This document shows, piece after piece, positions 34,799-46,930 of a stretch of DNA of 64,000 bases. The stretch covers positions 21,015,739 through 21,079,738 of the forward strand of contig NC_049983.1 of assembly GCF_000003815.2 (NCBI RefSeq), read 5' to 3'. Within the stretch, counting starts at the first letter, position 1. Each line of letters begins with the position of its first letter. The position numbers and the translations under genes were made by a program. The notes below the pieces were generated by a model. It was not told the DNA's origin and did not search any database. It worked only from the letters and a program-made list of their open reading frames with translations. This stretch comes from Branchiostoma floridae (taxonomy: Eukaryota > Chordata > Leptocardii > Amphioxiformes > Branchiostomatidae).

Positions 34799-36757
34799 AT
34801 GAAGCGTCCTCTTTCAATAAAAGTTGCCGTGTACCGTGATCGGTTAACGTATGAACAAGTGTTTACTTTGCTGAGCGAGGTTTCGGCTCCCATGAGCAGC
34901 ATTCAGGCTGTTCAGTCTCTGGGACCAAACTCATTCGACGTGTCATTTTCCTCGGTACACGAGCGTACATTGTATGCGGGGAAACTGTCTGGTTTAGACG
35001 CCGTGGATGTGTCATCTTACGCGGCGGCGGAGATAATTGTCACGGCCACAAGAATTCCGTATGAGCTCGATGACAACTATGTCAGGAACTGGTTAAATCA
35101 ATACTGTGCCGTCATCACGTCCCGTATGGTAACATACCGGGACAGACCGACCATCAAAAATGGGAACCGGCAATACAAAGTAGTTTTAAAGCCGGGATGC
35201 AATATCCCATCAGCATGGAAAATGTATGACGGGAGGATGGTTTTCTTTAGGTATGTGGGGCAGCCCCGTACCTGCTTGAGATGCAACCAGGAAGGGCATG
35301 AGTCGGCAAATTGTGCAGTAACATTTTGCAACAAATGCCAGTCCATTGGGCATTTGGCCATGGATTGTACCAACGATGTTGTGTGCCTCAGTTGCAGGGC
35401 AGAGGGACATACGGCTCGCCGTTGTCCCCTGTCCTTCGCAAACAGGATTAAGATGGGAGCCAGTTGGGCTAAGAGCCAAGAGCTCCCGGCAGGTGTGAGT
35501 CAGGTCCGTGAACACCATGATGGAGGGGTTCCTCAGGCTGCAAATAAGCCTGATCGGTCGGAACTGGCCCATGTTTCTGACGCAGAGTCTGGTGTATCTG
35601 ATCCTGTTTCGCCTCCAGGTCACCCTGGCAGTGTGGACCCGGGTACTTCTTCGGCTGTGAAGTCGGATGTTTCTTCTCCGGTCGCGGAGTCGGAGGCTTC
35701 TCCTCCGGTCGCGGTGGTTGAGCCGTCTGAGGACGTGCTGTCGGAGGCCGCTCCTTCGCTGACCAAGTTTTCTCCGGTCGCGGTGGTTGAGCCGTCTGAG
35801 GACTTGCTGTCGGGGGCCGCTCCTTCTCTGACCAAGTTTTCTCCGGTCGCGGTGGTTGAGCCGTCTGAGGACGTGCTGTCGGAGGCCGCTCCTTCTCTGG
35901 CCAAGCCTGGCCTTTCTTCCTCTTCTAGCGAGCAGGTACCCTCAACATCTGCTGCTCCGGTACCGGCCCCTCGCGCCCGGTCCCAGAGAAGGAGGCGTAA
36001 GGCGGCCAGTCCAATCCGACCTGTTACTCGTCGGTACATGTGTCAGGGTTGTGAGTTGGATTACACAATCACTCTGGAGGTGGTGTCTTGTCATCAGTGC
36101 AAGGCAGACATAACTCCAGAATCTGCTCTCCTTGCTTTCTGTGAGGGCCCAGTTTGTCAAAGCGATAATCGCCTCTTTCTTTGTCAGAGCTGCCATGATG
36201 GCAACTCTGATATTGCTGACAAAGATTCCAGGAAAAGGTGTAGGGGTGATTCCAGTGAGGGATCTGCCTCTGCAAAGACTTTGTCGAAAGGAAAAAAGAT
36301 TCGTAAGGAGCCGGATTCCGACTCCAGTCTTGTTATCGAGGAGTTTCCCTCGGAGAGTCTTCGTTCTGTGGACGGTAACGAGTCTGACTCTACTGTTGGC
36401 TCCAGAAGCCTCATCATTGATGAGGATACTTCGGATGCCTCTCAGGCTCCAAGTCCCGATTTGGTAGCAAAGGCGAGAGCCATTGTCATCTCCTCTGACT
36501 TGTACAAGAATAAGGCTGTCTTTGTGTGCAACCAGTTTATTTCTCATGGTTGTGACGAACTCTTGCATAGTTTTAGGTCTTTGAAATCCCACCTTGCAAA
36601 GGCGCATGGCATCTCCGGGGACGTTGTGCCTTGTAAGGTTGGTAATTGTTCGAGGTTTTTTAAAACCACGATGTTATGTCTCAAGCACCTCTACAATGTC
36701 CACCCCCAATTTGTTAACCGAATTGGTGTGGAAGGAATTGATGATCTGTACCACTAA
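34799..36757 (+). CDS. LINE ORF1: CCHC-knuckle nucleic-acid-binding protein with C-terminal zinc fingers
   Basis: Predicted RNA-binding partner of the LINE reverse transcriptase, 652 residues. The N-terminal 150 residues look like the RRM-like region seen in Tx1-type ORF1 and ZCCHC3 proteins, ending RYVGQPRTC. Three CCHC knuckles follow at about 159-172, 177-190 and 196-209 (CNQEGHESANC, CQSIGHLAMDC, CRAEGHTARRC). Next come a Ser/Pro/Glu-rich linker with three 23-residue repeats (about 302-370), a basic patch (RARSQRRRRKA), a cysteine-rich segment at about 416-465 (CQGC, CHQC, CQSC) and two C2H2-like fingers near the end (for example CSRFF then HLYNVH). ORF2 starts 14 bases after the stop in another frame. 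Confidence 0.85.
   Translation: MKRPLSIKVAVYRDRLTYEQVFTLLSEVSAPMSSIQAVQSLGPNSFDVSFSSVHERTLYAGKLSGLDAVDVSSYAAAEIIVTATRIPYELDDNYVRNWLNQYCAVITSRMVTYRDRPTIKNGNRQYKVVLKPGCNIPSAWKMYDGRMVFFRYVGQPRTCLRCNQEGHESANCAVTFCNKCQSIGHLAMDCTNDVVCLSCRAEGHTARRCPLSFANRIKMGASWAKSQELPAGVSQVREHHDGGVPQAANKPDRSELAHVSDAESGVSDPVSPPGHPGSVDPGTSSAVKSDVSSPVAESEASPPVAVVEPSEDVLSEAAPSLTKFSPVAVVEPSEDLLSGAAPSLTKFSPVAVVEPSEDVLSEAAPSLAKPGLSSSSSEQVPSTSAAPVPAPRARSQRRRRKAASPIRPVTRRYMCQGCELDYTITLEVVSCHQCKADITPESALLAFCEGPVCQSDNRLFLCQSCHDGNSDIADKDSRKRCRGDSSEGSASAKTLSKGKKIRKEPDSDSSLVIEEFPSESLRSVDGNESDSTVGSRSLIIDEDTSDASQAPSPDLVAKARAIVISSDLYKNKAVFVCNQFISHGCDELLHSFRSLKSHLAKAHGISGDVVPCKVGNCSRFFKTTMLCLKHLYNVHPQFVNRIGVEGIDDLYH
35702..35908 (+). 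repeat. 69-bp minisatellite inside LINE ORF1 (3 units)
   Basis: Units begin near 35702, 35771 and 35840 with an exact 69-base step, each encoding SPVAVVEPSEDVLSEAAPSL or a close variant followed by TK or AK. The step keeps the frame and the units are nearly identical, so the array expanded recently within the coding sequence. Confidence 0.9.
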
Positions 36758-36771
36758 TTCCTCACATTCCG

Positions 36772-39700
36772 ATGTTGTTTGACATTCCTTCTCTATGTAG
36801 CCTCATGGTTCTTATTGCTACACTCAATGTCTGTGGGCTCCGTAGTCCGCAGAAGAGGAGGCAGGTTTTCGGCTTTTGCCGTCAACATAAATTTGACGTT
36901 GTTTGCCTCCAAGAGTGCCATGTTTCGTCAACATCTGAAGCGGTGCTCTGGGAGAAGGAATGGGGAGGCCAAGCGTTTTGGGCATTGGGCTCCTCCCAAT
37001 CTAGAGGTGTGGGTATTTTACTCTCTCCATCTTTCAATTTTGATGTGGTTAAAAAGTCTTGTGACGATAGTGGGCGTGTTGTCTGTGTCGTCTTGTCCGA
37101 TGGTGTGCGTAATTTCAAAGTTTGTAACATGTATGCTCCTAACATTTCTGCGGAGCGTACTGGATTTTTTAAAAATTTGTATAAGTTTCTGTCGGGGGCT
37201 GAGCCCCTTATTTTGTGCGGTGATTTTAACTGCGTTGAAGATGTTGATATTGATAAGAGGGGCGGGAACCCGGCGCATGGTAGTGGCGGTTCCACCATTT
37301 TAAAAGACATTTGCGCCGATTTTAATGTGCATGACTCTTGGAGACATGAGAATCCTTCTAAAAAGGTCTTCACTTGGAGACAGCCGACCAAAGGTATTGC
37401 CTGTCGGCTGGACCGATTTTATTCGTCTAAATGCCTCGTCGTTTCAAACTACTGTTTTTTACCCGCATATTTTACAGACCATGACTGTGTGTCCTTGTCA
37501 ATTTTACCGGATGTGAAGAAGAAGCCTGGCTTGTGGAAATGTAATGTATCGATTTTAAAAAGAGACAAAGTTTTAAATGATTTTAAACTCGCTTTTAACA
37601 ATTGGAAGACTTTGAAACCAGGTTTTCCTTCTTTGCGAGCCTGGTGGGATGATGTAAAGGCTAGAACTCGCTCTCTCCTGATCAGAATTTCTTGTGAACT
37701 GGCTAGGGAGAGACGGGAGTCCATGTTTACCTTGAATAATGAACTTGTCGATCTCACCAACAAGATGAACGACGGGGCCTCTTCGGCGGACATCTTGCGT
37801 AGGTATGAATGTACTAAGTCTTCCTTGTCCGAGTTGTCCGCTGAGGAGGCTCGCGGTGCTTTTGTTCGGTCCAGAGTCAAGCAATTTGTCGAGGGGGAAA
37901 AATGTACCTCGTATTTTGTAAGCCAGGCCTCTTCCCGAAGTAGGCAGCGACGCATTTCTTCGGTCAGAGATTCTACTGGACGTATTGTCCAAGATGACGA
38001 GGAGATTTTAGATGTTTTTAAGCTATTTTATGAAGACCTTTTTAGTGCTGAGCCTATTGATAAGTGTGAGGCGAATAACCTTTGTAACAATTTAGAAGGG
38101 TCTTTGGATCCTGATGAAGTCTCTTCATTAGAAGGTCCTCTTTCATTGGATGAGCTTTGGGCTGCATTGCGCAGTATGGAGAATAATAAGTCCCCTGGCA
38201 GTGACGGTCTCCCGAAGGAATTTTATGTCGCTTTCTGGGACGTCATTGCCGGGGATCTCCTCTCAGTTTTTGAGGAAGTTTTTTCGTCTGGCGAGCTCTC
38301 TCAGAGCCAGAGTTTTGGTGTTATTACTCTCCTTCCAAAAAAAGGGGACCCTCTGGACCCGAAGAACCGTCGCCCAATCTCTTTGTTAAATTGCGATTAT
38401 AAGATTCTTGCAAAGGTTCTTAACAATAGGCTTAAGATGGTTGCCGCCTCGGTCATCAGTCCTGACCAGACATGCGGTATACCAGGCCGGTCGATACAAT
38501 GTAACCTACTTTTGATGAGAGATATCGTTACATATGTTAATATGAATAACTTTGACTGTGCGATCATTTCTCTGGATCAGGCCAAGGCCTTTGATAGAGT
38601 GAATATTGATTTTCTTCACTTGACTCTTGCGAAGATGGGTTTTGGCCCGGTTTTTCGCAAATGGGTTGCTATATTGTACCACAACATTACCAGTGCTGTT
38701 TCCGTCAATGGGTCGCTATCATCTTCTTTTTCTCTCTCAAGAGGTGTTCGGCAGGGGTGCCCTATGTCACCCCTGCTGTACGCAATTTCTTTGGAGCCAT
38801 TTGCCGCTACAGTAAGGGCCGACGCTGCGATTCACGGCCTCAGGTTGCCTGGTGGCCGTGAAGTTAAGATCTCGCAGTATGCGGACGATAACTCGGCTAT
38901 TGTTACAACCGATGAGTCGATCCGCCGGCTCTTTGCTGTTATTGACATGTATAACAGAGGTTCCGGGTCTCTTTTAAATCTTGACAAATGTATGGGTCTC
39001 TGGCTAGGTAGTTGGAGGAAAAGACTCGATTGTCCGAAGAATTTTAAATGGACATCTGTATCCATACGTTTATTGGGAGGTACTTTTGGAAGTGTTAATA
39101 TGCCTTTAGTCAACTGGAGGGAGAGGCAAGCTAAGTTTGAAGCGGTTCTGCGAAAGTGGGACAGCTTCTCTTTATCCTTCGCTGGCAAGGTTGTCGTCGT
39201 TAATAACCTTGCTTTCTCTACTTTGTGGTATATTGCTCCTGTATTTTCTCCTCCCGAGTCAGTCGTCAAGGACATTACGAGAGCCGTCTTTAAGTTTTTC
39301 TGGAGTTCTCGTGCAGAAATGGTCTCTAGACAGACAGTTATGCTACCTTTGGACAAAGGTGGATGGGATCTCATTGATTTTGGAGTGAAGGCCAATTGTT
39401 TTTATTGTCGGCCGTTTACCAATATTCTTGACCGGCCGGATCTTCCATGGGTCCAGTTGGCAAATATTGGCTGGGTTTTTTTGCCCGTCGTTTTGAACCA
39501 TCGTCGTGGTCTAACAGTTNNNNNNNNNNNNNNNNNNNNNNNNNNNNNNNNNNNNNNNNNNNNNNNNNNNNNNNNNNNNNNNNNNNNNNNNNNNNNNNNN
39601 NNNNNNNNNNNNNNNNNNNNNNNNNNNNNNNNNNNNNNNNNNNNNNNNNNNNNNNNNNNNNNNNNNNNNNNNNNNNNNNNNNNNNNNNNNNNNNNNNNNN

Positions 39701-40265
39701 NNNNNNNNNNNNNNNNNNNNNNNNNNNNNNNNNNNNNNNNNNNNNNNNNNNNNNNNNNNNNNNNNNNNNNNNNNNNNNNNNNNNNNNNNNNNNNNNNNNN
39801 NNNNNNNNNNNNNNNNNNNNNNNNNNNNNNNNNNNNNNNNNNNNNNNNNNNNNNNNNNNNNNNNNNNNNNNNNNNNNNNNNNNNNNNNNNNNNNNNNNNN
39901 NNNNNNNNNNNNNNNNNNNNNNNNNNNNNNNNNNNNNNNNNNNNNNNNNNNNNNNNNNNNNNNNNNNNNNNCGTGCGGTCGCTCTCTATGGTGTTATGTC
40001 GTCTACCCTGAAGAAGTGTAAGAGAGATGTCTGCACCTACATTTTGGCCGTCGCTCGGTCTAAGATTTGGTGGTCCAGGTGTCAGGCTCTCTTTGACAAT
40101 AATTTCGTATTTCACATTGAGCTGGTGTCTCTAATCAAGGAGGCTCTTAGGTTTAAACTCAAGATGGAGTTTGTTCGACTTGGTTCTGAAAGTTTCTTGG
40201 CTGAGTGGTGCCAATCTGTTAGATGGGCAAGTGTGCGGACGGGAGTTTTGGTTCTACGTTTTTAG
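36772..40265 (+). CDS. LINE ORF2: AP endonuclease and reverse transcriptase (interrupted by a gap)
   Basis: Catalyses target-site nicking and target-primed reverse transcription. The endonuclease spans about residues 14-240: IATLNVCGLRS, CLQECH, LILCGDFN (about 150), ACRLDRFY and FTDHDCV. The reverse transcriptase includes NNKSPGSDGLPKEFY, PKNRRPISLLNCDYKILAK, the fingers-palm RGVRQGCPMSPLLYA and the catalytic YADD at about 703. The downstream AGKVVVVNNLAFSTLWYIAPV segment is typical of the L1/Tx1 clade. A run of 452 N (39520-39971) separates the body from a C-terminal part ending at 40265, which is read in a different frame; the recorded gap length is therefore probably not exact. The usual start is uncertain: ATG at 36772 is the first in frame. 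Confidence 0.88.
39520..39971. other. Assembly gap (452 N)
   Basis: N run inside LINE ORF2; the reading frame changes across it, so its true length differs from 452 modulo three or the copy carries an indel. Confidence 0.99.
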
Positions 40266-41184
40266 AAGTCCTTGTCGTAGTAGTCTTTGTTTGGTGCTAC
40301 AGTCTGTCTTTGCTATTGGTGGATTGTCTGTTAGATGTTCAGTGTGTGTGCTCAGTCCTTCACTATGGTGTTCCCCTTCTACTCTCTAGTCCTCTTTATA
40401 ATTTCCAGTTTGCTTTGATGTGTCGTTTCTTGGCAGAAGGTTGGGCGGGTGCAAGTCTGCCTCGGGTGGAATGGCACATCATTTTTCTTTGTTTCCATTC
40501 ATGAGTTGTTTCTTCTTATATTATGATGGTTTTCAGTTTGGTCTCTGTCTGTATTACTAAAACTGTTTGTATACCCAAAATAACAAAGGGCCTTTGGAAG
40601 GGGCTTTGGAAGGGCTGGGTTAAAAGGTCCGTCCATTGATCCATGGAAAAAAGCTGGCGTAAAGCCTTGCCTGGCGGCAAGGCAAAAATACGAGAGAAAC
40701 ACACGAAAAAGTACCAACCGACCGCGGAACCAAATCAAACCTTCCGTGGAAAGAACGTGTCCTCCCGAGGGTAATCAAAACGTGACCGCAGAGGCCTCGA
40801 GCTGTACTAGCGTGCTTCCCTGCGGCGTCCAAAACCAACATCACCGCTGGGCAGGTTTTCTGCTTTGCGTGGTGAGCAGAAGTGGAGGGGTCCGTCGTGG
40901 ACGAGGACCACAGGAGGACTGACAGTTTGACATCTCTTAGCATTGTGGGGTCAAAGGGCAACTTTCGGGACCAATGACTAATCAGGTTAAATAGAATGTA
41001 GTTCTTAGCACCATTGTACTTTTCTTTATCATACGTGTTGTACTTGCAATTAACCCTCGAGCATGAACTTGCAATAAACATTGTTATTATTATTGTATCA
41101 ATATATTACCTGGTACCGCGGATCTACCCACATATATGTTGGTCTTACGAATCTACTTTTTCACTCTTATCAAGGGAAACCCTG

Positions 41185-43132
41185 TTATAATTTTGGTGGT
41201 CTTAGTACGGTAGGAGGGAGAGAACAACTTCGTGATAGTTCAGGAAAAGTGATTTTCTTGAATTCCTCGTATTGCTTAGCGCTGATGTAACCTTCTCTGT
41301 AGAAATGAGCCAGGTAGTCCTCCTTGTTACACCTGATCTTTAGTTTACAATAGTTACAGTAACGGTTCAACTCCCTTTCTACTTCATTTCGCGTACCCTG
41401 CTGCAGTTCTCTGCTCCTGATACCTAAAGCCTTGGTCAGCCTTTCTGCCTGTAATGTAAAATGGCACCTCAGCCCCCTCCTTGCCAGCAAGCAGAACTCT
41501 CTATCTACGGTAAAGCCCGGTCCCCACTGCGTGTCGCTAACTTCAAGTGTAGCCCCGTACCGAGAACACGGCTGACTCTTCTGTATGAGAGCGGTGCAGT
41601 GGTCTCGCATTTTCTGGTTCACCTGTTGGAAGAACGCGACTTCCTCCCGGAAGCTGTTGCCTGTCTCGCTCACCTTCTGCCAGAAAGTCTTGTTGAAATG
41701 GTCATAGAGGGCGTAGTCCACGTAATTCCACTCCTCGTGTCTGTCTTTGTCTTCCCCCTGGATTTCAACATGCTTGTACGAGTACCGCTTGGAGTTGACG
41801 CTGTAATAGAGAATGTCCTTCATGGACCAACACATCATTCGTCGTAGGAGAACCAAGGATTCATCGAAATATTCCATGATCATAACAAACGGGAAGTCTT
41901 CTTGGATTTTCCGCACAAACGCTTGAGCCATTGCCTTTCTCGCCTTGCTGCTTTTTAGTGATTGAAGTTTTTGATTGTCCTTCAGCAGAAAGCCTAGATC
42001 GGCGGCCATGGAGTTCTGTGTGAAGCACAGCGGTTCGTGTGAGCCATGTCCACAGATCGGGTCGTACTTGGCTGGTTCCTGCAGGAACATTAGAATAGAG
42101 TCTATTCTAGTCGTTGGGATGCCAAATTTCTTCCTCAGCTGGTAATGGTTCCACACGGACTTGAAGTGAGTTAGTGGATTCCTTAAGATGGTCAAGAAGA
42201 CGGTGTCTTCGGGAAAATACTCCTTGAAGACGTTTCTCTCGAAGACCGCATGGTGTACCCAGATGTCGTAGGTTTTGTTGGGAGGACGGCCTATGACTGT
42301 GTTCTGGTTAAGATTGTACGGATAGGCTAAACTCGGAGCAAAGTTTCTTGGAATGAGGAAAGTTAGATTTTTGTTGTAGCCATAACGGTTCAGGATGTTC
42401 TTGACGGTGTCCCCTCCCACCTTGTGATTCTTCAACAGCGCAATCCGCTTCTTCTCCGTGCACCGGGGGTAAGGCTGGTGGTCGGCGACATTGATGGGTG
42501 ACAAGCTTGGGATTGGCTGACTCTCCGGACGCACCTTTTTGTGGATAGAATGTTTTCTAGACGATCTGTGCCCGTGGCTGAAATAATGATGAAATAAACA
42601 GAAAACGTTTTACTTACGCAAGAGTTAAAAAAAACTTGCTCACGCACGTCAATCGCAATGTTAGGTTCGCAAAGGTCAAGTTATGATTATGAGCTGTGAA
42701 AAATATACATGGCTTTACTACTGCACTTGATTGGCGAGTATTCAACAAGTGCAACCCTACTTCTGCTGTGAAAAGGGCAAACTACCTACGTCACGGGTTG
42801 GTTCATACCGATCTGACCTTTGTCCTCAATATGGAGTTTGACTTGTCAAGTCGTCACTGTCTGTCGTCCGACCGGTTTCGTCCAGTAACTGCAGCTTAAC
42901 AAGCCGTGCACTCTATGTACCACATTTACTGCATAAGTAAACTACATGTAACTCAGAATCACCCTTTATCACCTAAATACCCATATCGTGCTCAATATCA
43001 CTGTTCACAAATTTTGGTACATGCAATTACTTACCTTTTGGGCTGACTCAATATGACCAGGTACAGAGATATACACATGACCATGAAGATCATGAGAAAG
43101 GAGAAAAATTTCAGGTCTCTTTTGCGCGCCAT
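41185..43132 (-). CDS. Galactose-3-O-sulfotransferase-family enzyme, paralog 1
   Basis: Golgi type II membrane enzyme expected to move sulfate from PAPS to the 3-OH of galactose on glycolipids or glycans. Exon 1 is 43035-43132 (MARKRDLK, then a membrane segment FFSFLMIFMVMCISLYLVIL). Exon 2 is 41185-42577. The intron borders are AG and GT with phase 2, and together they give 496 residues. The 5'-phosphosulfate-binding motif KNHKVGGDT is at about 82-90 and the 3'-phosphate-binding motif LRNPLTHFKS at about 164-173. The length is slightly above the usual 420-490 of vertebrate GAL3ST proteins. An upstream acceptor (ttttaacag) before the ATG and a donor-like site near 43783 suggest a noncoding first exon. 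Substrate cannot be assigned from sequence alone. Confidence 0.88.
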
Positions 43133-44836
43133 TGTGGTGACTGGGATACGTCAGTAGTCATACAACCTGTTAAAAGATACATGTTATTCAGTGGCGCAGG
43201 ATCAATACACGTGGACACCAACCATGCCAACTTGTCATACAAAAATCCTTATCGTATTAAAGACTCAACGTTACAAATCTTGAATGTTGAAGTCCACTAA
43301 TACGAGGCTAAGGAAGTGTACATGTATACACACTCTTTTTCACAAATTTTCCTATTTGATATGGTATATTTGCCTTAGACTGGGAGTCTGCCCTTTTAAA
43401 CGACTTCCAGTCTACATTTAATACCGCTCCCATCCCATATCGTGAATTGCAAAACATGTTAAGTTCCAAGGTCATAGTAATGGCGCTCCCGAGGTTGTGC
43501 CCGCTCTGACACAGATACGAATGTTAAAATGTCTGTACACAGAAACAGTTGTCAGTCGGCTTCAGAAGAATTCTGTGGAAAATGAAATGGCGTATTTAGT
43601 ATTGTATTGTCCTCCGAACTCACCCGACCGGTCTTAACTTAATCCTTCACATATTTAGCGACAGAACAAGACAATGTCGCCGCCCATGTTGTCCTGTGCT
43701 TGCAAGACGGCTGGCTGTTTAATATAGGCCGAGTCAGCTATAGAAAATAGAATTCACGCCATTGAAAAATAAAGTTCTTACCTATAGGCCAATGCTTGGG
43801 CCGGCGGCGAATAAGATAATACCAATATCGTCCAGATCGGGGACACCCTGGGCGAGACCAAGGCTGATCACTGGATCGTGTCTTCATTTACAGCTGATGT
43901 GACGTCAGCAACTGCCCCGAAGACAGTCTAGGCGTGGTGGTTTGTTCGTGTCTGGTCTGTCTATGATATGTTGTTGACGTAGCATGCGGAATTTTGTCTC
44001 ATTTTGTGAAACATGATTTTCTGTTTTCGGTTATCCAAAACCCTGTGAAAACCTGCAGACATTGGACGCTAATTATCCCGCTACGTATGCCCAACTCGTG
44101 TACTTTCTGTTGACGCTAACTTGCCCCTCAAAAAACATAACCACCAGGGCTTGTAGAAGGCGGAGGAGGCTACACGCCAGTGTTTTCAGACGCCATTGCC
44201 CACTCAACCGGTTGGTCTCCATGGTGACGGACTGTGTCATTACATTGCGTTATATAACCAACTTACCTCGTCTAAAGTACGATGTAAGTGGCAAATCTCC
44301 AAATCCACTTTCCACCTTTCATGCAATGTTAGAAATGATTCGTCGACATTTTTGACTGCGAGAAAAAACACTCTGAGTCTGAGACCACAGACCTCTTGCT
44401 CAATGATTTACTAGTACTTTATTGTAATCAAGTCAGGGAGTGGCTTAGATACTAGTAATTATTGTGCGGTCTGCACATCAACCGAAATGGTTATAGTGTC
44501 TACATTTGAGATGTTCATGTTTGTATGATCCACGCAGACGCACGTGTAACGCCAGACTTAAAAGCTTTTAACGCAATTCACAATCTTATATCCTATGCGA
44601 CACTGACATATGTACACTAGAACTCTATAGATATTTTAATATACAGTATGATATAAAAAGAGTCCTGAAAAAAGATATATATGAGCTTGTTGTTTACAAA
44701 TCTGATTAATCTCCTATATTTGGAGACACACACGACAATGAGGCCGTCAAGCCGGTCGGACCGGTTAGAAATTTCAGATCAGAACTTTGGGGAAACTTTT
44801 TGTCAACATAAAAACACAACATGGTTCTACTTGTCC
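43133..44836. other. Spacer between sulfotransferase paralogs 1 and 2
   Basis: Holds the probable 5' UTR of paralog 1, with a donor (ctatag then gtaagaac, minus strand) near 43783. A TGACGTCA octamer lies at 43900-43907. Open frames here are short and unsupported. Confidence 0.4.
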
Positions 44837-44842
44837 TTTATT
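44837..44842 (-). promoter_or_regulatory. Poly(A) signal for sulfotransferase paralog 2
   Basis: TTTATT on the plus strand (AATAAA on the minus strand), about 330 bases past the paralog 2 stop codon. Confidence 0.45.
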
Positions 44843-45168
44843 TTATGAGGGCCACAGCTTTACATTTCAAAAACACTAAGACTCAGTGTAATGCATTTGA
44901 TGCTGTAAACTTTCAAGTATGATGACTAATTTGACTCTTGTTTTTCTTCCTTTTGTTCAAACCTCATGCCAGTCTCGCGTACAGATGAATGCAATAAGAT
45001 CCAAGTGAGACTTAACGCAATGTAGCTTTTCAATTTCCATAGCACCATAAATGCACATGTCCATCTCAATAAATAATTGCAAAAGCCCGTGCTAATATTT
45101 CAATTGAAAATGGCTACCCAAACACTATTTACATGTACGCCAATGTCATGGTGTTGTTAGCGTTTGGT

Positions 45169-46884
45169 TTAAAGGTTACATTTCCTGACGAAGTTTGGAT
45201 ACTCCCTATTCACGATACTACTATAGGTGGCGCTGTTGACATACCCGTCATAGTGAAGGTGCGACAGGTGGTCCAATGATCCACAGTCTCTCAACTTGCA
45301 GTTGACGCAATTTTCTAATATCACATCTATTGCCTTCACTGTTGTTCGTCCTTTTCTCGATTTTGCAGCCTTTTTGAAAGATTCCAAGTTGACTTCTGAA
45401 TACAGTGTAATGTTGCGGCGGTTCAGTTTCAGTGCCTTTGCTGCCCTTTCAGATTCAAGCAACAGATAACAGCGAAGACTTCTCTTTGCCAGCATACAGA
45501 AGTTCCTATCTACCGTAAAACCTGGACCCCACCTTGACTGCTTAAAAGTTAAGGTAGAGATAGAGCATGGTTTGCTTGCCTTGTAATTATCACATAGTTC
45601 TTTCATTTGCTCATTAACATGCTTAAAATACCTGACTTCTCCCCAGAAGTCGTTACCTGCTGAATTTATCCTTCTCCAAAAGCTTTGATTGAATTGATCA
45701 TAGAGCGCATAGTCCACATGGCTCCATTCCCTGTGATTCTGATGGAGTTTGGGAGGGATTTGTTTCTCTTTACTTACATAGCTACGAGTGTTGGTCTTGT
45801 AATAGAGAATGTCTTTCAAAGACCAACACATCAGCCGCTTGAGCAGAACTAGCGACTCATCGAAGTACTCCGTCATCATGACCAAATCAAAATCGTCTTT
45901 GATGATTTTCAGGAATTTCTGTGTAATTATCTCTCTCTCGTCCGTGTCACATCCGGGACCTACTCGCTTGTTTGTAGATGCCGGGAATCCAAGGTCAGTG
46001 GAAATGGCATTCTGGGTAAGACAGTAGGGAACATGGCGGCCATGGCCACACTTTTTGTCATATTCCCCTGGGTTTGCCAAAAATGTTAGAATCGGGTCTT
46101 CTCCGTTCTCTTCGATATGGAACTTTTTCTGTAGTTTGTAGTAGTTCCAGGTGGACTTGAGATGACTTAGGGGTTCACGAATAATAGTCAGGTATACTGT
46201 ATCCTTTGGGAGGATTTCTCTGTACCGTGCCCTTTCGTACACGGTGTGGTACACCAGCATGTCAAAGCTGTGGTTCTGAGGCGGAGGCAGATAGGACTTA
46301 GGGTGCAGCTGGTACGGATACATCTTGCTGACCACCAGGGAGCGCGGCAGGACGAAGTTGAGTTTCCTGACATACCCGAAGCGATCGAAGATTCTCTTTA
46401 CGGTGTCACCTCCTACTTTGTGGTTCTTAGCAAAAGCAAGACGTCTTCTCTCCGTACACGTCGGCCGCGGTCTTGATGACGAAGATGGCCGCGATGACGT
46501 AGGCGGTTGTGATGACGCAATTACCTGTGATGACGTTGGGGACCGTGATTGGTTGAAGGGTGAAGATGGGTTTTCTCTGACCATGCCCATTAGCCGTCTT
46601 GCCAGTGAATGATTTCGGTCGTGATGTCTATAAAATAAAAGTCATTGAAACAAGTAGCGTCATTGCAAAGTTAGCAAAACTTATCATTGAAGCATTTCCT
46701 TATCGTGATTTGATGCCATCTTGTGATATCTTAATGTACAAGTTTCAAGCGAGCGGTTGAAGAATAGCAATCGGCGACAATAAGCAGTTTCTTACCTTGT
46801 AAACAGGGTTCGCGAGTAAAGCAGTGTGCTGACAGCAGTTACAATCAGAAGGACAGCAAAGGTTCTGCGACTGTGACCCAACAT
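45169..46884 (-). CDS. Galactose-3-O-sulfotransferase-family enzyme, paralog 2
   Basis: Same predicted Golgi PAPS-dependent activity as its neighbours. Exon 1, 46796-46884, encodes MLGHSRR and a membrane anchor (TFAVLLIVTAVSTLLY). Exon 2, 45169-46627, carries the stem and catalytic domain. The joint is phase 2 with good AG and GT signals, giving 515 residues. The stem is unusually rich in Ser, Pro and Arg. PAPS motifs are KNHKVGGDT (about 97-105) and IREPLSHLKS. The family signatures CGHGRHVPYCLTQN and SRWGPGFTVDRNFC are present. It is closer to paralog 3 than to paralog 1 by eye: IIREPLSHLKS and CGHGRHVPYCLTQN are shared by 2 and 3 but differ in 1. Confidence 0.88.
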
Positions 46885-46930
46885 GTCTGCTGAACGAAGC
46901 TATCGTAAACAATATTAGTATCATATAGTA

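Larger units (their letters stand above)
34115..40990 (+). mobile_element. Nearly complete L1/Tx1-clade non-LTR retrotransposon
   Basis: The order is 5' tandem repeats (34115-34479), untranslated leader, ORF1 (34799-36757), ORF2 (36772-40265), a 3' UTR of about 725 bases and a 3' end at about 40990 (aatcaggttaa). The end is fixed by an identical 83-base tail on a truncated copy at 30987-31194. ORF2 has endonuclease and reverse-transcriptase motifs with Tx1-like spacing. No frameshift or stop is seen in either frame apart from a 452-N gap, so this copy may be young. Its 3' end is under 200 bases from the stop codon of the first sulfotransferase gene, which is on the opposite strand. I found no convincing target-site duplication, so the 5' limit is uncertain. 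Confidence 0.85.
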
